Below are positions 35,445-42,857 of a stretch of 64,000 nucleotides of DNA, piece by piece (position 1 is the stretch's first letter; each line of letters starts with the position of its first letter). Position numbers and translations under genes: made by a program. Location: contig CADCKD010000004.1 of assembly GCA_902801985.1 (NCBI GenBank), positions 50,897 to 114,896 of the forward strand. Direction: 5' to 3'. The DNA is from an uncultured bacterium (GTDB lineage Bacteria > Cyanobacteriota > Vampirovibrionia > Gastranaerophilales > Gastranaerophilaceae). The notes under the pieces are model-generated. The model had not been told where the DNA came from, ran no database searches, and was given only the letters and a program-made list of their open reading frames with translations.

Positions 35445-37086
35445 TAAAGAGGCAAAACCTGTACATAATGCCTACACTGAACAAATTTTATTAAACAGTA
35501 TCATTGAGAAATATGATTACTATGACGAGCAAAGAAGTCAGCAAAAATCAGATAACAGGCTTATTTCAAATGCGATTTACAACTCAACAATTCCAACAAT
35601 AAACAGTTGGGATTGCAAAATACAGCTTCCGGAGATTTATGAACTTTCTCAAACATTAAAATCGCATATTATGCAAAATTTATACTCTCACCCTGATGGG
35701 ATGTTTGATGTTTCGGGAGTAGATTTTGAGTCCCAAAAGTATGCAAATAAGCAAAAAGCAATGCTTGTCAATACATTTGAGGAAATGAAAGTTACCGAAG
35801 AAATAGAAAAAATTGTAGATTCCGTAGTTGAAACAGGAGAAGTAACTCTATTTATCGGATGGGAGACACGTACTAAAAAAGTAAGACGTCCTCTCAGTAT
35901 AAAAGAACAAATAGAAAATAATACTAATGCCGCCTTTACCATAGAAGACAAAATTGTATATGACAATGCCAAAGTTAAATTTGTCAATTATGAAGACTTT
36001 GTTTTTGACAAAAACGGAATTACGAATTGGGACTCATGTTCGAAAATTTACAGAACATATCAAACATTTGATGAAATAAAAACAAATAAATCAAACAACA
36101 TGTTAAATACAGAAAAGCTGGAACTATTGAAAGGAGTGATGGCAAAAAAACAAGGATATAACGAAAAATATTCAAATAATAAAATTGAGGTACTTGAATT
36201 TTGGGGCGATATAGAACTCCCGAACGGTGAAACACTTAAAAATCAATTGATTTCAGTTGCCGGCAGAAAGGTTATTATAAGATTAGAAGCTAACCCTTTT
36301 GTCATAAATCCGTTTATTCACGCCAATATTATTGAATGCCCGTCAACAGGGAGGGGAATTTCTCCGCTTCGAGTTGCACTTATTTTAAACAATATTTCAT
36401 CCACAATTTTGAATAAGCAGCTTGATGCATTAGCTCTAATGATGAATCCTCCATACTTGGCTCCTAAAGGATGTTTTAGAGGCACTCAAGATATAAGTCC
36501 CGGTAAAATTATTGAATATGATTCAACGCTTATGACTTCTGTTCCTACGCCGTTATCGTTTGATAAAGCTATGACCGGATGGGACTTTTTGAACTATTTT
36601 AAATCCACAACAGAAAGTGCCACAGGTATATTCAAAAATATGTCAGGTAACTTGCAATCATTTGACAGGACTGCAACCGAAATAAACTACTCTGTCGGAG
36701 GGCAGGAAGCCAGACTGAATATGATACTTGAATCAATTAACCGAAAAGTAATTGTTCCGATGGTCGAAAAAACTGCTGAACTTATTTCAAACTTCAAAAT
36801 CGGAAAAGAATCTATACTTATCAACGATAAAGGGCGAAATGAATTTATCGACATAGATGACAAAGTAAGAAATTCAAATTACATATACAGATACGGCGAC
36901 AGAAAAGCAACTTTTGAGAGAAAATCCAAACTTAAAGAGTTATTTGAAGTTATTCAATCTTTTGTCCAAAATCCTGAAGTTTCTCAACGTATCAACTGGA
37001 TTGAATGTTTTAAGTTTGCACTTGAACAATATGGAGTAGAAAATGCAAACAATTTCCTTTCTAAAGATGCACAAAATACTCAATAA
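35431..37086 (+). CDS. Portal protein
   Basis: A 551-residue portal of podovirus (P22-like) character. The N-terminal region has YDYYDEQRSQQKSDNRLISNAIY. In the middle VDSVVETGEVTLFIGWE is followed by NYEDFVFD. The stem/crown part has STGRGISPLRVALILNNISS, AMTGWDFLNYF and ATEINYSVGGQEARLNMI. It forms the dodecameric ring at one capsid vertex through which DNA is packaged and ejected. It overlaps the GNAT gene; its ribosome-binding site AAGAGGTGAAAA lies inside that gene. Confidence 0.8.
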   Translation: MNINNKEAKPVHNAYTEQILLNSIIEKYDYYDEQRSQQKSDNRLISNAIYNSTIPTINSWDCKIQLPEIYELSQTLKSHIMQNLYSHPDGMFDVSGVDFESQKYANKQKAMLVNTFEEMKVTEEIEKIVDSVVETGEVTLFIGWETRTKKVRRPLSIKEQIENNTNAAFTIEDKIVYDNAKVKFVNYEDFVFDKNGITNWDSCSKIYRTYQTFDEIKTNKSNNMLNTEKLELLKGVMAKKQGYNEKYSNNKIEVLEFWGDIELPNGETLKNQLISVAGRKVIIRLEANPFVINPFIHANIIECPSTGRGISPLRVALILNNISSTILNKQLDALALMMNPPYLAPKGCFRGTQDISPGKIIEYDSTLMTSVPTPLSFDKAMTGWDFLNYFKSTTESATGIFKNMSGNLQSFDRTATEINYSVGGQEARLNMILESINRKVIVPMVEKTAELISNFKIGKESILINDKGRNEFIDIDDKVRNSNYIYRYGDRKATFERKSKLKELFEVIQSFVQNPEVSQRINWIECFKFALEQYGVENANNFLSKDAQNTQ

Positions 37087-37119
37087 TTACTAAAGCTTTG
37101 CATAGTATAACTCCTAATG

Positions 37120-37145
37120 AGGGAAGATATAATTCTTCCCTTTTT
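37120..37145 (+). terminator. Terminator-like hairpin between portal and terminase genes
   Basis: Stem GGGAAGA / TCTTCCC with a 6-base loop, followed by T5. It lies between the portal stop and the terminase start at 37173, so it may attenuate late transcription. Confidence 0.5.
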
Positions 37146-37172
37146 CTTTGTCAATTTTTGAGAGGTGAAAAT

Positions 37173-38462
37173 ATGAAATACAAATTGTTAGATGCACAAA
37201 GGGAATTTTTAGAAATTCCTCACAACTATACACTTGATATTGCTGTATATCAAGGTGGTTACGGCTCGGGAAAAACTTTTGCGGGAGCTTTGCTTGGTAT
37301 ATTGCTTGCAATAAAATACCCGGGAATAAGAGGGCTTGTTGGTGCTCAAACTTACACTCTTGTGCGTGATACAACATTAAAAACTTATTTTGAGCACTTA
37401 GATAATATCGGATTCAAAGAAGGGCTTGATTATAAATGGAATTCTTCAGAGCAAAAACTCATATTCCATAACGGTTCTGAAATATTATTCAGACACTTTG
37501 ATGAGCCAAATAAATTGAAATCATTGAATTTGGGATTTGTTGAAATAGAAGAGATGTCTGATATACCTTATGATACGTTTAAAATGCTTCTTGCCAGAAT
37601 GCGCCAAAGAGTACGAAAAAGCTGGGGAAAATTCACTTATAGAATTTTTGGGCACACAAATCCCGAACTTCAGCAAGGTTGGATTTATACCACATTTTTT
37701 ATAAATCCTCCGCCAAATTACAGAATAATTTGTGCCCCGACGACACAAAATATTTACCTCCCTCAAGGTTTTTGTGAAGAATTAAAACAGCTTTATGATG
37801 AAAAATACTACAATACATTTGTTCTCGGGCAAACAGGCAATTATAGCGATAATCTTGTTGTCAAAGACTTCACTCAAGAAAATATAAAAGATATTCCGTA
37901 TAGAGAGGACTTCGACGTACATATAAGTTGTGATTTTAACGTAGATCCGATGGCGTGGGTTTTGGCGCACAAAACTGAAGATAAAGTATTTTATTTTGAT
38001 GAGCTGGTTTTGGAAAATACTACAACCTCCAAAACTTGTGACGAATTTTACAGAAGATATCCAAATCATAAAGGCAAAATTATAGTAAACGGTGATGCTT
38101 CAGGGGACAATCGCAGCTGTACAAGTGAGTATACAAATTATGTAATTATAAAAAAGAAATTACTATCCTTTGGTTATGATGCAGAAATAAAGATTAAAGC
38201 CTTTAATCCCCCAATAAAAAATCGTGTAGCCGCGTTCAATGCCAAAGTTCGAAATGCCGCAGGGCAGATAGGGCTCTATATTTCCCCAAAATGTGAAAAA
38301 CTTTTATACAATATACACAATCTTCGATATATAGAAGGGACTTCCAAAATAGATATCCCAAGTTATACCCAAATTAAGCAATCAAAAGAGCTTAAATTTT
38401 TATCCCATCCGTTTGATGCTGCAAGTTATCTTGTAGATTTTTATTGGCCGATAGTTTTATAA
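37173..38462 (+). CDS. Terminase large subunit
   Basis: A 429-residue packaging motor from the ATG at 37173, preferred over the ATG at 37098 because TGAGAGGTG stands before it and the upstream part overlaps a hairpin. The ATPase domain has Walker A GGYGSGKT (residues 28-35), Walker B LGFVEIEEMSD and the coupling motif FGHTNP. The C-terminal RNase H-like nuclease shows ISCDFNVDP and IVNGDASGDN, which supply catalytic Asp residues. This is the PBSX/Terminase_3-6 type. Confidence 0.9.
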   Translation: MKYKLLDAQREFLEIPHNYTLDIAVYQGGYGSGKTFAGALLGILLAIKYPGIRGLVGAQTYTLVRDTTLKTYFEHLDNIGFKEGLDYKWNSSEQKLIFHNGSEILFRHFDEPNKLKSLNLGFVEIEEMSDIPYDTFKMLLARMRQRVRKSWGKFTYRIFGHTNPELQQGWIYTTFFINPPPNYRIICAPTTQNIYLPQGFCEELKQLYDEKYYNTFVLGQTGNYSDNLVVKDFTQENIKDIPYREDFDVHISCDFNVDPMAWVLAHKTEDKVFYFDELVLENTTTSKTCDEFYRRYPNHKGKIIVNGDASGDNRSCTSEYTNYVIIKKKLLSFGYDAEIKIKAFNPPIKNRVAAFNAKVRNAAGQIGLYISPKCEKLLYNIHNLRYIEGTSKIDIPSYTQIKQSKELKFLSHPFDAASYLVDFYWPIVL

Positions 38463-38473
38463 AGGAGAAAAAT

Positions 38474-38704
38474 ATGAATACAGAAACACTAATTTATTAT
38501 GCGCCGGTACTGGTTGTAGTATTGGTATTTTTAATTCAACAGCGAATAGTAGTTACGCCGGAAGAACTTGAACGTAAGCATCGTGAAATTCTTTCAGATA
38601 TAGAAGAAAGGTTTGTAACTCGCAACAGTTATGATGATTTAAAATCACAATTCATTGATATGAAAGAAAAAATCGACAAAATATATGACTGCCTGATTTT
38701 TTAA
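38474..38704 (+). CDS. Small membrane-anchored phage protein
   Basis: A 76-residue protein from the ATG at 38474 (ribosome-binding site AAAGGAG). It has an N-terminal transmembrane helix (IYYAPVLVVVLVFLI) and a conserved-looking tail with PEELERKHREILSDIEERF and a coiled C-terminus MKEKIDKIYDCLIF. I recall closely similar small proteins in many tailed phages, but no function. A lysis accessory role is possible. Confidence 0.6.
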   Translation: MNTETLIYYAPVLVVVLVFLIQQRIVVTPEELERKHREILSDIEERFVTRNSYDDLKSQFIDMKEKIDKIYDCLIF

Positions 38705-38720
38705 TTTAAACATTTATATC

Positions 38721-38749
38721 TTGAATTATTATTAAGAATATTATATTAT
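38721..38749 (+). promoter_or_regulatory. Promoter of accessory cassette 1
   Basis: TTGAAT, exactly 17 bases, TATTAT. The stretch TTGAATTATTATTAAG is shared with the promoter of cassette 2 at 40786. The gene starts 33 bases downstream. Accessory phage genes with a private promoter are typical of morons. Confidence 0.7.
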
Positions 38750-38781
38750 TTATGAATATAATAATATATAAGGAAAAACTT

Positions 38782-39279
38782 ATGAAAAATTTTAAATACT
38801 TTATAATCGGCATTTTATGTTTTTGCAATATTTGCATAGCGCGAGCCGAGGTTATAACAAATTATAATAACCCTGTTATATACAAAACAGTTTTATTCAA
38901 AAATGGCGAAAAAGATGCAAATGAAATTGTTTACGACTATATTTTAAAAGAAACACCTGCTATAAAATCTTCTCCGAGTTTTAGTATAAAAACAATCGCC
39001 GCATATAAAATAGATTTAAACAATGATGGAGTAAATGAAATAATCGCAACATCATCATGGTTTCATTCAGGGAAAATGGGAGCATACAATGTATTTATAT
39101 TACAAAAACAAAAAAATAATAATTATAAAGACATTAGCTTACTAAATACATATCTTAAATATCCAATATACATCCTCAAACACAAAACTAATGGTTACCA
39201 TGATATCAAAACAACAGCAACAGGTACCAAATACAATATAAATGGATATTTTGACGGTCAATGGTATACATTGCGTTAA
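38782..39279 (+). CDS. Secreted accessory protein, paralogue 1
   Basis: A 165-residue protein from the ATG at 38782 (AAGGAAAAACTT before it; the ATG at 38752 is only 3 bases from the -10 box). It has a signal peptide (MKNFKYFIIGILCFCNICIARA) and then AEVITNYNNPVIYKTVLFKNGEKDANE. A motif DLNNDGVNEI resembles Ca-binding or VCBS/FG-GAP-type loops. It is a clear paralogue of the protein at 40848-41399. It precedes a broken lysozyme-like gene. A role as periplasmic immunity or lysis-control partner of the effector is possible but is inference. Confidence 0.7.
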   Translation: MKNFKYFIIGILCFCNICIARAEVITNYNNPVIYKTVLFKNGEKDANEIVYDYILKETPAIKSSPSFSIKTIAAYKIDLNNDGVNEIIATSSWFHSGKMGAYNVFILQKQKNNNYKDISLLNTYLKYPIYILKHKTNGYHDIKTTATGTKYNINGYFDGQWYTLR

Positions 39280-39316
39280 ATTATAAATATTTATAAATTT
39301 TGTACACACAGTAATA

Positions 39317-39336
39317 AAGGTATAGAAATATACCTT
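39317..39336 (+). terminator. Hairpin between secreted protein and effector remnant
   Basis: A perfect 8-bp stem AAGGTATA / TATACCTT closed by a GAAA tetraloop. A related hairpin with the same GGTAT/ATACC core is at 41435-41461 in the second cassette. Confidence 0.5.
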
Positions 39337-39364
39337 CTATTTGTAATGAAAAAAGGAGAAAAAA

Positions 39365-39493
39365 ATGAAAAAATTTACAAACTCATCAATGGATTACTTT
39401 GAAGCACTTGGGCAAAAAGAATCAAGCGGACGGTATAATGTTGTTAACCGCTACGGTTATGCTGGCAAATACCAAATGGGAGATAGTCGCTAA
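39365..39493 (+). pseudogene. Truncated 5' remnant of a lysozyme-like effector gene
   Basis: It encodes 42 residues starting MKKFTNSSMDYFEALGQKES, preceded by AAAAAGGAGAAAAA, then stops. Bases 39419-39483 are almost identical to 41536-41600 in the intact lysozyme-like gene, including SSGRYNVVNRYGYAGKYQMG. Identity stops abruptly after GAGA. The remnant is followed by an opposite-strand membrane protein gene and then by an effector with another N-terminal domain, so it looks like a recombination scar. Confidence 0.8.
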
Positions 39494-39499
39494 AAAAAA

Positions 39500-39907
39500 T
39501 TAAAATAACTTGACAATCCACATAATTGTCGCAATAAAAAGGGAAAACAACGCCATTAAAAATAACACACACGCTAATGAAAATCCAATAGAAAATATCA
39601 CATTATAAATAGCAACAATTAACTTTGGTATCTTAATTTTTAGGTTTAATTTAAAATTAGGGAACTTTTTTTCGATTAGATATTTTCTAATCAAAATTTC
39701 CAAAATAGTAAAAACAAATAACCACAATAAAATTATTATGCTTAAAATCATAACAAAAATCTCAACACCACCGATTGCTATAAAATCATTTGGTGCTGGA
39801 GGAGGATAATCAGTTTTGCTATAGATTATTATAGAATATACAACAATAAGACTCCACAGAGCAGATACATTTATAAAAAAATATTTTTTATATTCAAGGA
39901 AATTCAT
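39500..39907 (-). CDS. Small integral membrane protein
   Basis: A 135-residue protein with about four hydrophobic segments (SALWSLIVVYSIIIY, GGVEIFVMILSIIILLWLFVFTIL, LIVAIYNVIFSIGFSLACVLFLMALFSLFIATIMWIV). It is the only minus-strand gene in the phage-like region and lies between the lysozyme remnant and the DUF6973-like effector. Upstream on the minus strand there is no strong ribosome-binding site. Such placement suggests it arrived with the replaced effector, perhaps as its immunity protein; this is inference. Confidence 0.5.
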   Translation of the reverse strand: MNFLEYKKYFFINVSALWSLIVVYSIIIYSKTDYPPPAPNDFIAIGGVEIFVMILSIIILLWLFVFTILEILIRKYLIEKKFPNFKLNLKIKIPKLIVAIYNVIFSIGFSLACVLFLMALFSLFIATIMWIVKLF

Positions 39908-39952
39908 ACGGCAATTGTATTACAAAGACATTAAAAAGAAAAGGAGAAAAAG

Positions 39953-40771
39953 ATGTCAAATTTTTTACAACAAAATAAAGATGCTTATAATTTTTATAAG
40001 AACAAAGAATTACAAAAAGAATTTAATGACAAATTAGTTCAAAAAACAGGATATTATCAAAAGAAATTTGGATTTGAAACGAATCCACGAAAAGGGCATG
40101 AATTTTGGAATGTAGAAGCAGACGCTTTTAAGCATGCATTTGGGAGCACAGAAATGTATCTAAAATATGGAAATGTATGGAGTACAGCCTTTGATATTGG
40201 TCATGAATACCGAACCCCTCATAATCCACAGGGAGAATGGAACATGGACTCATGGAATAATAATCAAGGTCGTGAAATCGCACGGGAAATTCAAAAAGAA
40301 TACGGAGATAATTTTATGAAATTATCTCAACAACAGCGGAATGATATTATTGCTGTAAAAGTCATGAACAGAATGCGTAACGGGCAACTAATAACTAATC
40401 CTAATGACCGAAGAAAATATACGGGTATAGCTGAAAATTTTGTCAACGGTTTAAAGAGTATTCAAGAATCAAAAATCCCATACACACCTACACGCAGTAT
40501 CGGTGGTGTTATGCCAAACGGTCTTCCCACCGGCTTTGCCACTCCAGTAGGGCATATATATACAAGAGAAGACCTTAGGAATATGAGCAAAGATGAATTT
40601 GTTAAAAATGAAAAAGCAATAATGAAACAGCTCAAAGAACGAGGAATTCCAACACGTGATGAACTCGAAAAACAAAAATCTTTATCCCGAGGGCGCTCAA
40701 ATTCAGGCTCAGATTCAGACGGCGGTCACTGGGTTACAATAAACGGCAACCACGTACTGATGAAAGATTAA
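39953..40771 (+). CDS. Tagged effector-like protein with DUF6973-type domain
   Basis: A 272-residue protein. Residues about 40-150 contain ADAFKHAFGSTEMYLKYG, DIGHEYRTPHNPQGEWNMDSWNNNQGREIA and IIAVKVMNRMRNGQL, the pattern of the DUF6973 domain (A-x-x-H ... HE ... MD-x-x-NN-x-x-G), which I recall from polymorphic toxin-like proteins. Residues 190-272 are nearly identical to the end of the lysozyme-like protein at 41491-42381, including IYTREDLRNMSKDEFVKNEK and the terminal GGHWVTINGNHVLMKD. Start fixed by AAAAGGAGAAAAAG. Possibly a protein packaged in the capsid; the activity is unknown. Confidence 0.7.
   Translation: MSNFLQQNKDAYNFYKNKELQKEFNDKLVQKTGYYQKKFGFETNPRKGHEFWNVEADAFKHAFGSTEMYLKYGNVWSTAFDIGHEYRTPHNPQGEWNMDSWNNNQGREIAREIQKEYGDNFMKLSQQQRNDIIAVKVMNRMRNGQLITNPNDRRKYTGIAENFVNGLKSIQESKIPYTPTRSIGGVMPNGLPTGFATPVGHIYTREDLRNMSKDEFVKNEKAIMKQLKERGIPTRDELEKQKSLSRGRSNSGSDSDGGHWVTINGNHVLMKD
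40520..40771 (+). repeat. C-terminal tag repeat, copy 1
   Basis: About 252 bases that are highly similar to 42130-42381, starting abruptly at GGTCTTCCCAC and ending at the stop codon. It encodes the shared 83-residue C-terminal segment. The two copies sit behind unrelated N-terminal domains. Confidence 0.85.
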
Positions 40772-40785
40772 TAATGTTTATATTC

Positions 40786-40814
40786 TTGAATTATTATTAA
40801 GTAAATGATATTGT
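40786..40814 (+). promoter_or_regulatory. Promoter of accessory cassette 2
   Basis: TTGAAT, exactly 17 bases, TATTGT. The -35 and the first ten spacer bases are identical to those of cassette 1. The next gene starts at 40848. Confidence 0.65.
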
Positions 40815-40847
40815 TAGTTGATACAATAATATTATGAGGAAGATTTT

Positions 40848-41399
40848 ATGAATATCTTTAAATATTTTATTATTAGTGTTTTTTGCCTATGCAGCATTTG
40901 CAATGTACAGGCTGAAGTTATTACAAAATACAACGACCCTGTTATTTATAAAGCCATTATTTTTAAAAACGGTGAAAAAGATGCAAATGAAACATTGTAT
41001 GAATTTATAAAAAAAGAATATCCTCCGGAAGACCTTAAATTTTGGGACTTTTCTGAAAATTCCGTTTGCGCATACAAGGTAGATTTAAACAATGACGGCA
41101 CAAACGAAATATTAGGATACGCAAAACCGCTATCATTCCAAGGTTGGTATGATGGAACGAATTTATTTATACTTAAAAAAATTAAAAATGAATACATTAA
41201 TATTTGCATATCAGGAATACAATTTTCCCCCCTTAGAAATTTATATATTTTAAAAAATAAAACAAACGAGTACTATGATTTAAAATTTTATTTTGAAAGA
41301 GGTATGGATAATGATTTTGGTTATGCATCATTAAAAATAACGGTTATGAATGGAACTACAAAAAAATGCCGCAAACACCTGAAAGAACTAAAAATTTAA
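40848..41399 (+). CDS. Secreted accessory protein, paralogue 2
   Basis: A 183-residue protein with a signal peptide (MNIFKYFIISVFCLCSICNVQA) and the same mature start as paralogue 1: AEVITKYNDPVIYKAIIFKNGEKDANE. It again has the loop DLNNDGTNEI. The C-terminal half diverges from paralogue 1 and ends basic (KKCRKHLKELKI). Start supported by GAGGAAGATTTT. It precedes the intact lysozyme-like gene, separated by a hairpin. No family recognised. Confidence 0.7.
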   Translation: MNIFKYFIISVFCLCSICNVQAEVITKYNDPVIYKAIIFKNGEKDANETLYEFIKKEYPPEDLKFWDFSENSVCAYKVDLNNDGTNEILGYAKPLSFQGWYDGTNLFILKKIKNEYINICISGIQFSPLRNLYILKNKTNEYYDLKFYFERGMDNDFGYASLKITVMNGTTKKCRKHLKELKI

Positions 41400-41434
41400 A
41401 ATAAAAAATAAAAATAATATGTACAACTATAAAG

Positions 41435-41461
41435 AAAAAGGTATTACTAAAATACCTTTTT
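41435..41461 (+). terminator. Hairpin before the lysozyme-like effector gene
   Basis: A perfect 11-bp stem AAAAAGGTATT / AATACCTTTTT with an ACTAA loop. The 3' arm ends in T5, so it can act as a terminator or attenuator between the secreted protein and the effector. Confidence 0.7.
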
Positions 41462-41490
41462 CTTGCATGAAAAAACGAAAGGACAAAAAC

Positions 41491-42381
41491 ATGATTAAAA
41501 CACTAGACGAATTTTACAGAGATTTAGGAGCAAGCGAATCAAGCGGACGGTATAATGTTGTTAACCGCTATGGTTATGCTGGCAAATACCAAATGGGAGA
41601 ACAAGCTATGGTTGCTGCGGGCTACTATAAACCTAAAAACAAATATAATAATGATTGGACAGGTCAATTTACAGGACAAGATGGCATTTATAGCTTACAG
41701 AATTTTTTAAATAATCCTAAAGCACAAGAAAATGCCCAAGTTGCGTTTAAACGAGCCCAGTGGAACGAACTTATAAACAAAGGCGCAACGAGATACCTTG
41801 GTCAAAATATAAAAGGCATAAACATAACCGCTTCTGCCCTCCTTGCAGGCGCACATTTAAAAGGCTCAGACACCGTTGCACTATTTTTAAAATCTGGTGG
41901 CAAGATAGATTTACCGGATAAAAATGGGGTAAAGGTTAGTGATTATATGAAAAAATTTCAGAATTATGATGTTGCGCCGATAACAAATAAAGAATATCAA
42001 CCCCCAGAACAAAAAGATATTTTTAACAATATCAAATATCAGTATGGCGGGCTATATCATATCCCTTCACCATATGAAACAGAACAAGAAATAAATAATA
42101 AAATATTACAAAATATACAAAATCCCTTAGGTCTTCCCACAGGCTTTGCCACTCCTGTGGGGCATATATATACAAGGGAAGACCTTAAAAATATGAGCAA
42201 AGAGGAATTTGTTCAAAATGAAAAAGCCATTATGAAACAACTAAAAGAACGCGGAATTCCAACACGTGATGAACTCGAAAAACAAAAATCTTCATCCCGA
42301 GGACGCTCAAATTCAGACTCAGATGCAGACGGCGGTCACTGGGTTACAATAAACGGCAACCACGTTTTGATGAAAGATTAA
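41491..42381 (+). CDS. Tagged lysozyme-like (transglycosylase-fold) effector
   Basis: A 296-residue protein from the ATG at 41491 (CGAAAGGACAAAAAC before it; the earlier ATG at 41419 would read through a hairpin). Residues about 10-160 show a lysozyme-like muramidase pattern: the catalytic-type ASESSGRYNVVNRYGYAGKYQMG, then DWTGQFTGQDGIYSLQNFLNNPKAQE and ASALLAGAHLKGSDTVALFL. Residues 214-296 are the shared tag with IYTREDLKNMSKEEFVQNEK and GGHWVTINGNHVLMKD. It may be a virion-associated lysozyme used during ejection. It ends at the terminator at 42387. Confidence 0.8.
   Translation: MIKTLDEFYRDLGASESSGRYNVVNRYGYAGKYQMGEQAMVAAGYYKPKNKYNNDWTGQFTGQDGIYSLQNFLNNPKAQENAQVAFKRAQWNELINKGATRYLGQNIKGINITASALLAGAHLKGSDTVALFLKSGGKIDLPDKNGVKVSDYMKKFQNYDVAPITNKEYQPPEQKDIFNNIKYQYGGLYHIPSPYETEQEINNKILQNIQNPLGLPTGFATPVGHIYTREDLKNMSKEEFVQNEKAIMKQLKERGIPTRDELEKQKSSSRGRSNSDSDADGGHWVTINGNHVLMKD
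42130..42381 (+). repeat. C-terminal tag repeat, copy 2
   Basis: Matches 40520-40771 base by base with scattered, mostly synonymous differences. Confidence 0.85.
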
Positions 42382-42386
42382 TTTAA

Positions 42387-42410
42387 AAAGACCCGTTTTT
42401 ACGGGTCTTT
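42387..42410. terminator. Intrinsic terminator at the end of the phage-like region
   Basis: A perfect 10-bp stem AAAGACCCGT / ACGGGTCTTT with a TTTT loop. Probably bidirectional, since a small minus-strand gene ends at 42470. Confidence 0.85.
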
Positions 42411-42469
42411 GCTATTCCTATCCTAAATAAATTTCCTTGTCTTTTCCTAATTTCCAACGATTGTGCATT

Positions 42470-42652
42470 TTATGCTATAAAATTTGTTCCAAAACGATTT
42501 GCCCCTTGGAAGAATGATTGTTTCATCATTTGAGACAATGTTTTTTTAACGACTTTTTTATTATTTAAATTAACACTTACGTCATTTATTGCTTCAGATG
42601 TTGATTGATATGTCTTTGTAACTGCATCAGAAAATAATAGCAATGTTGCCAT
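42470..42652 (-). CDS. Small protein, unknown
   Basis: A 60-residue protein starting MATLLLFSDAVTKTYQSTSEA with a good ribosome-binding site (GAGAGGACAAAAGTT before ATG). The rest is polar and basic (NNKKVVKKTLSQMMKQSFFQ). It is divergent from the 487-residue protein gene. No family recognised. Confidence 0.5.
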   Translation of the reverse strand: MATLLLFSDAVTKTYQSTSEAINDVSVNLNNKKVVKKTLSQMMKQSFFQGANRFGTNFIA

Positions 42653-42857
42653 AACTTTTGTCCTCTCTTTTCTCTTTTCGGAAATTTCTTTTTCTTTATT
42701 TATCTCTTACATATATATAAAAACTTCTATTAAAAAAATATTGACTTTTTATATTCAATTTATATAAAACTTGTTACATTTCTTTACATATATGAGAGAA
42801 TTGTTAAAGAATTACCCAAAATATGCCGACTAAAGACATGAACGAAAGGAATATTCA

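Larger units (their letters stand above)
28420..42410 (+). mobile_element. Compact podovirus-like structural gene cassette (defective or domesticated prophage)
   Basis: About 14 kb, nearly all on the plus strand, with a LuxR-type regulator, amidase, structural proteins, coat, holin-like, scaffolding-like, head-completion, terminase small, GNAT, portal and terminase large genes, followed by two accessory cassettes. The flanks are ordinary chromosomal genes. No integrase, repressor, replication protein, tail fibre or tail-needle gene was seen, and I could not find flanking attachment repeats by eye. Boundaries are therefore set by gene content and by the terminator at 42387. Confidence 0.8.

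Noticed and set aside
28312..42469. Complete inducible prophage with attL/attR
   Set aside because: No integrase or repressor gene and no flanking direct repeat could be found by eye, so only a structural cassette is claimed.
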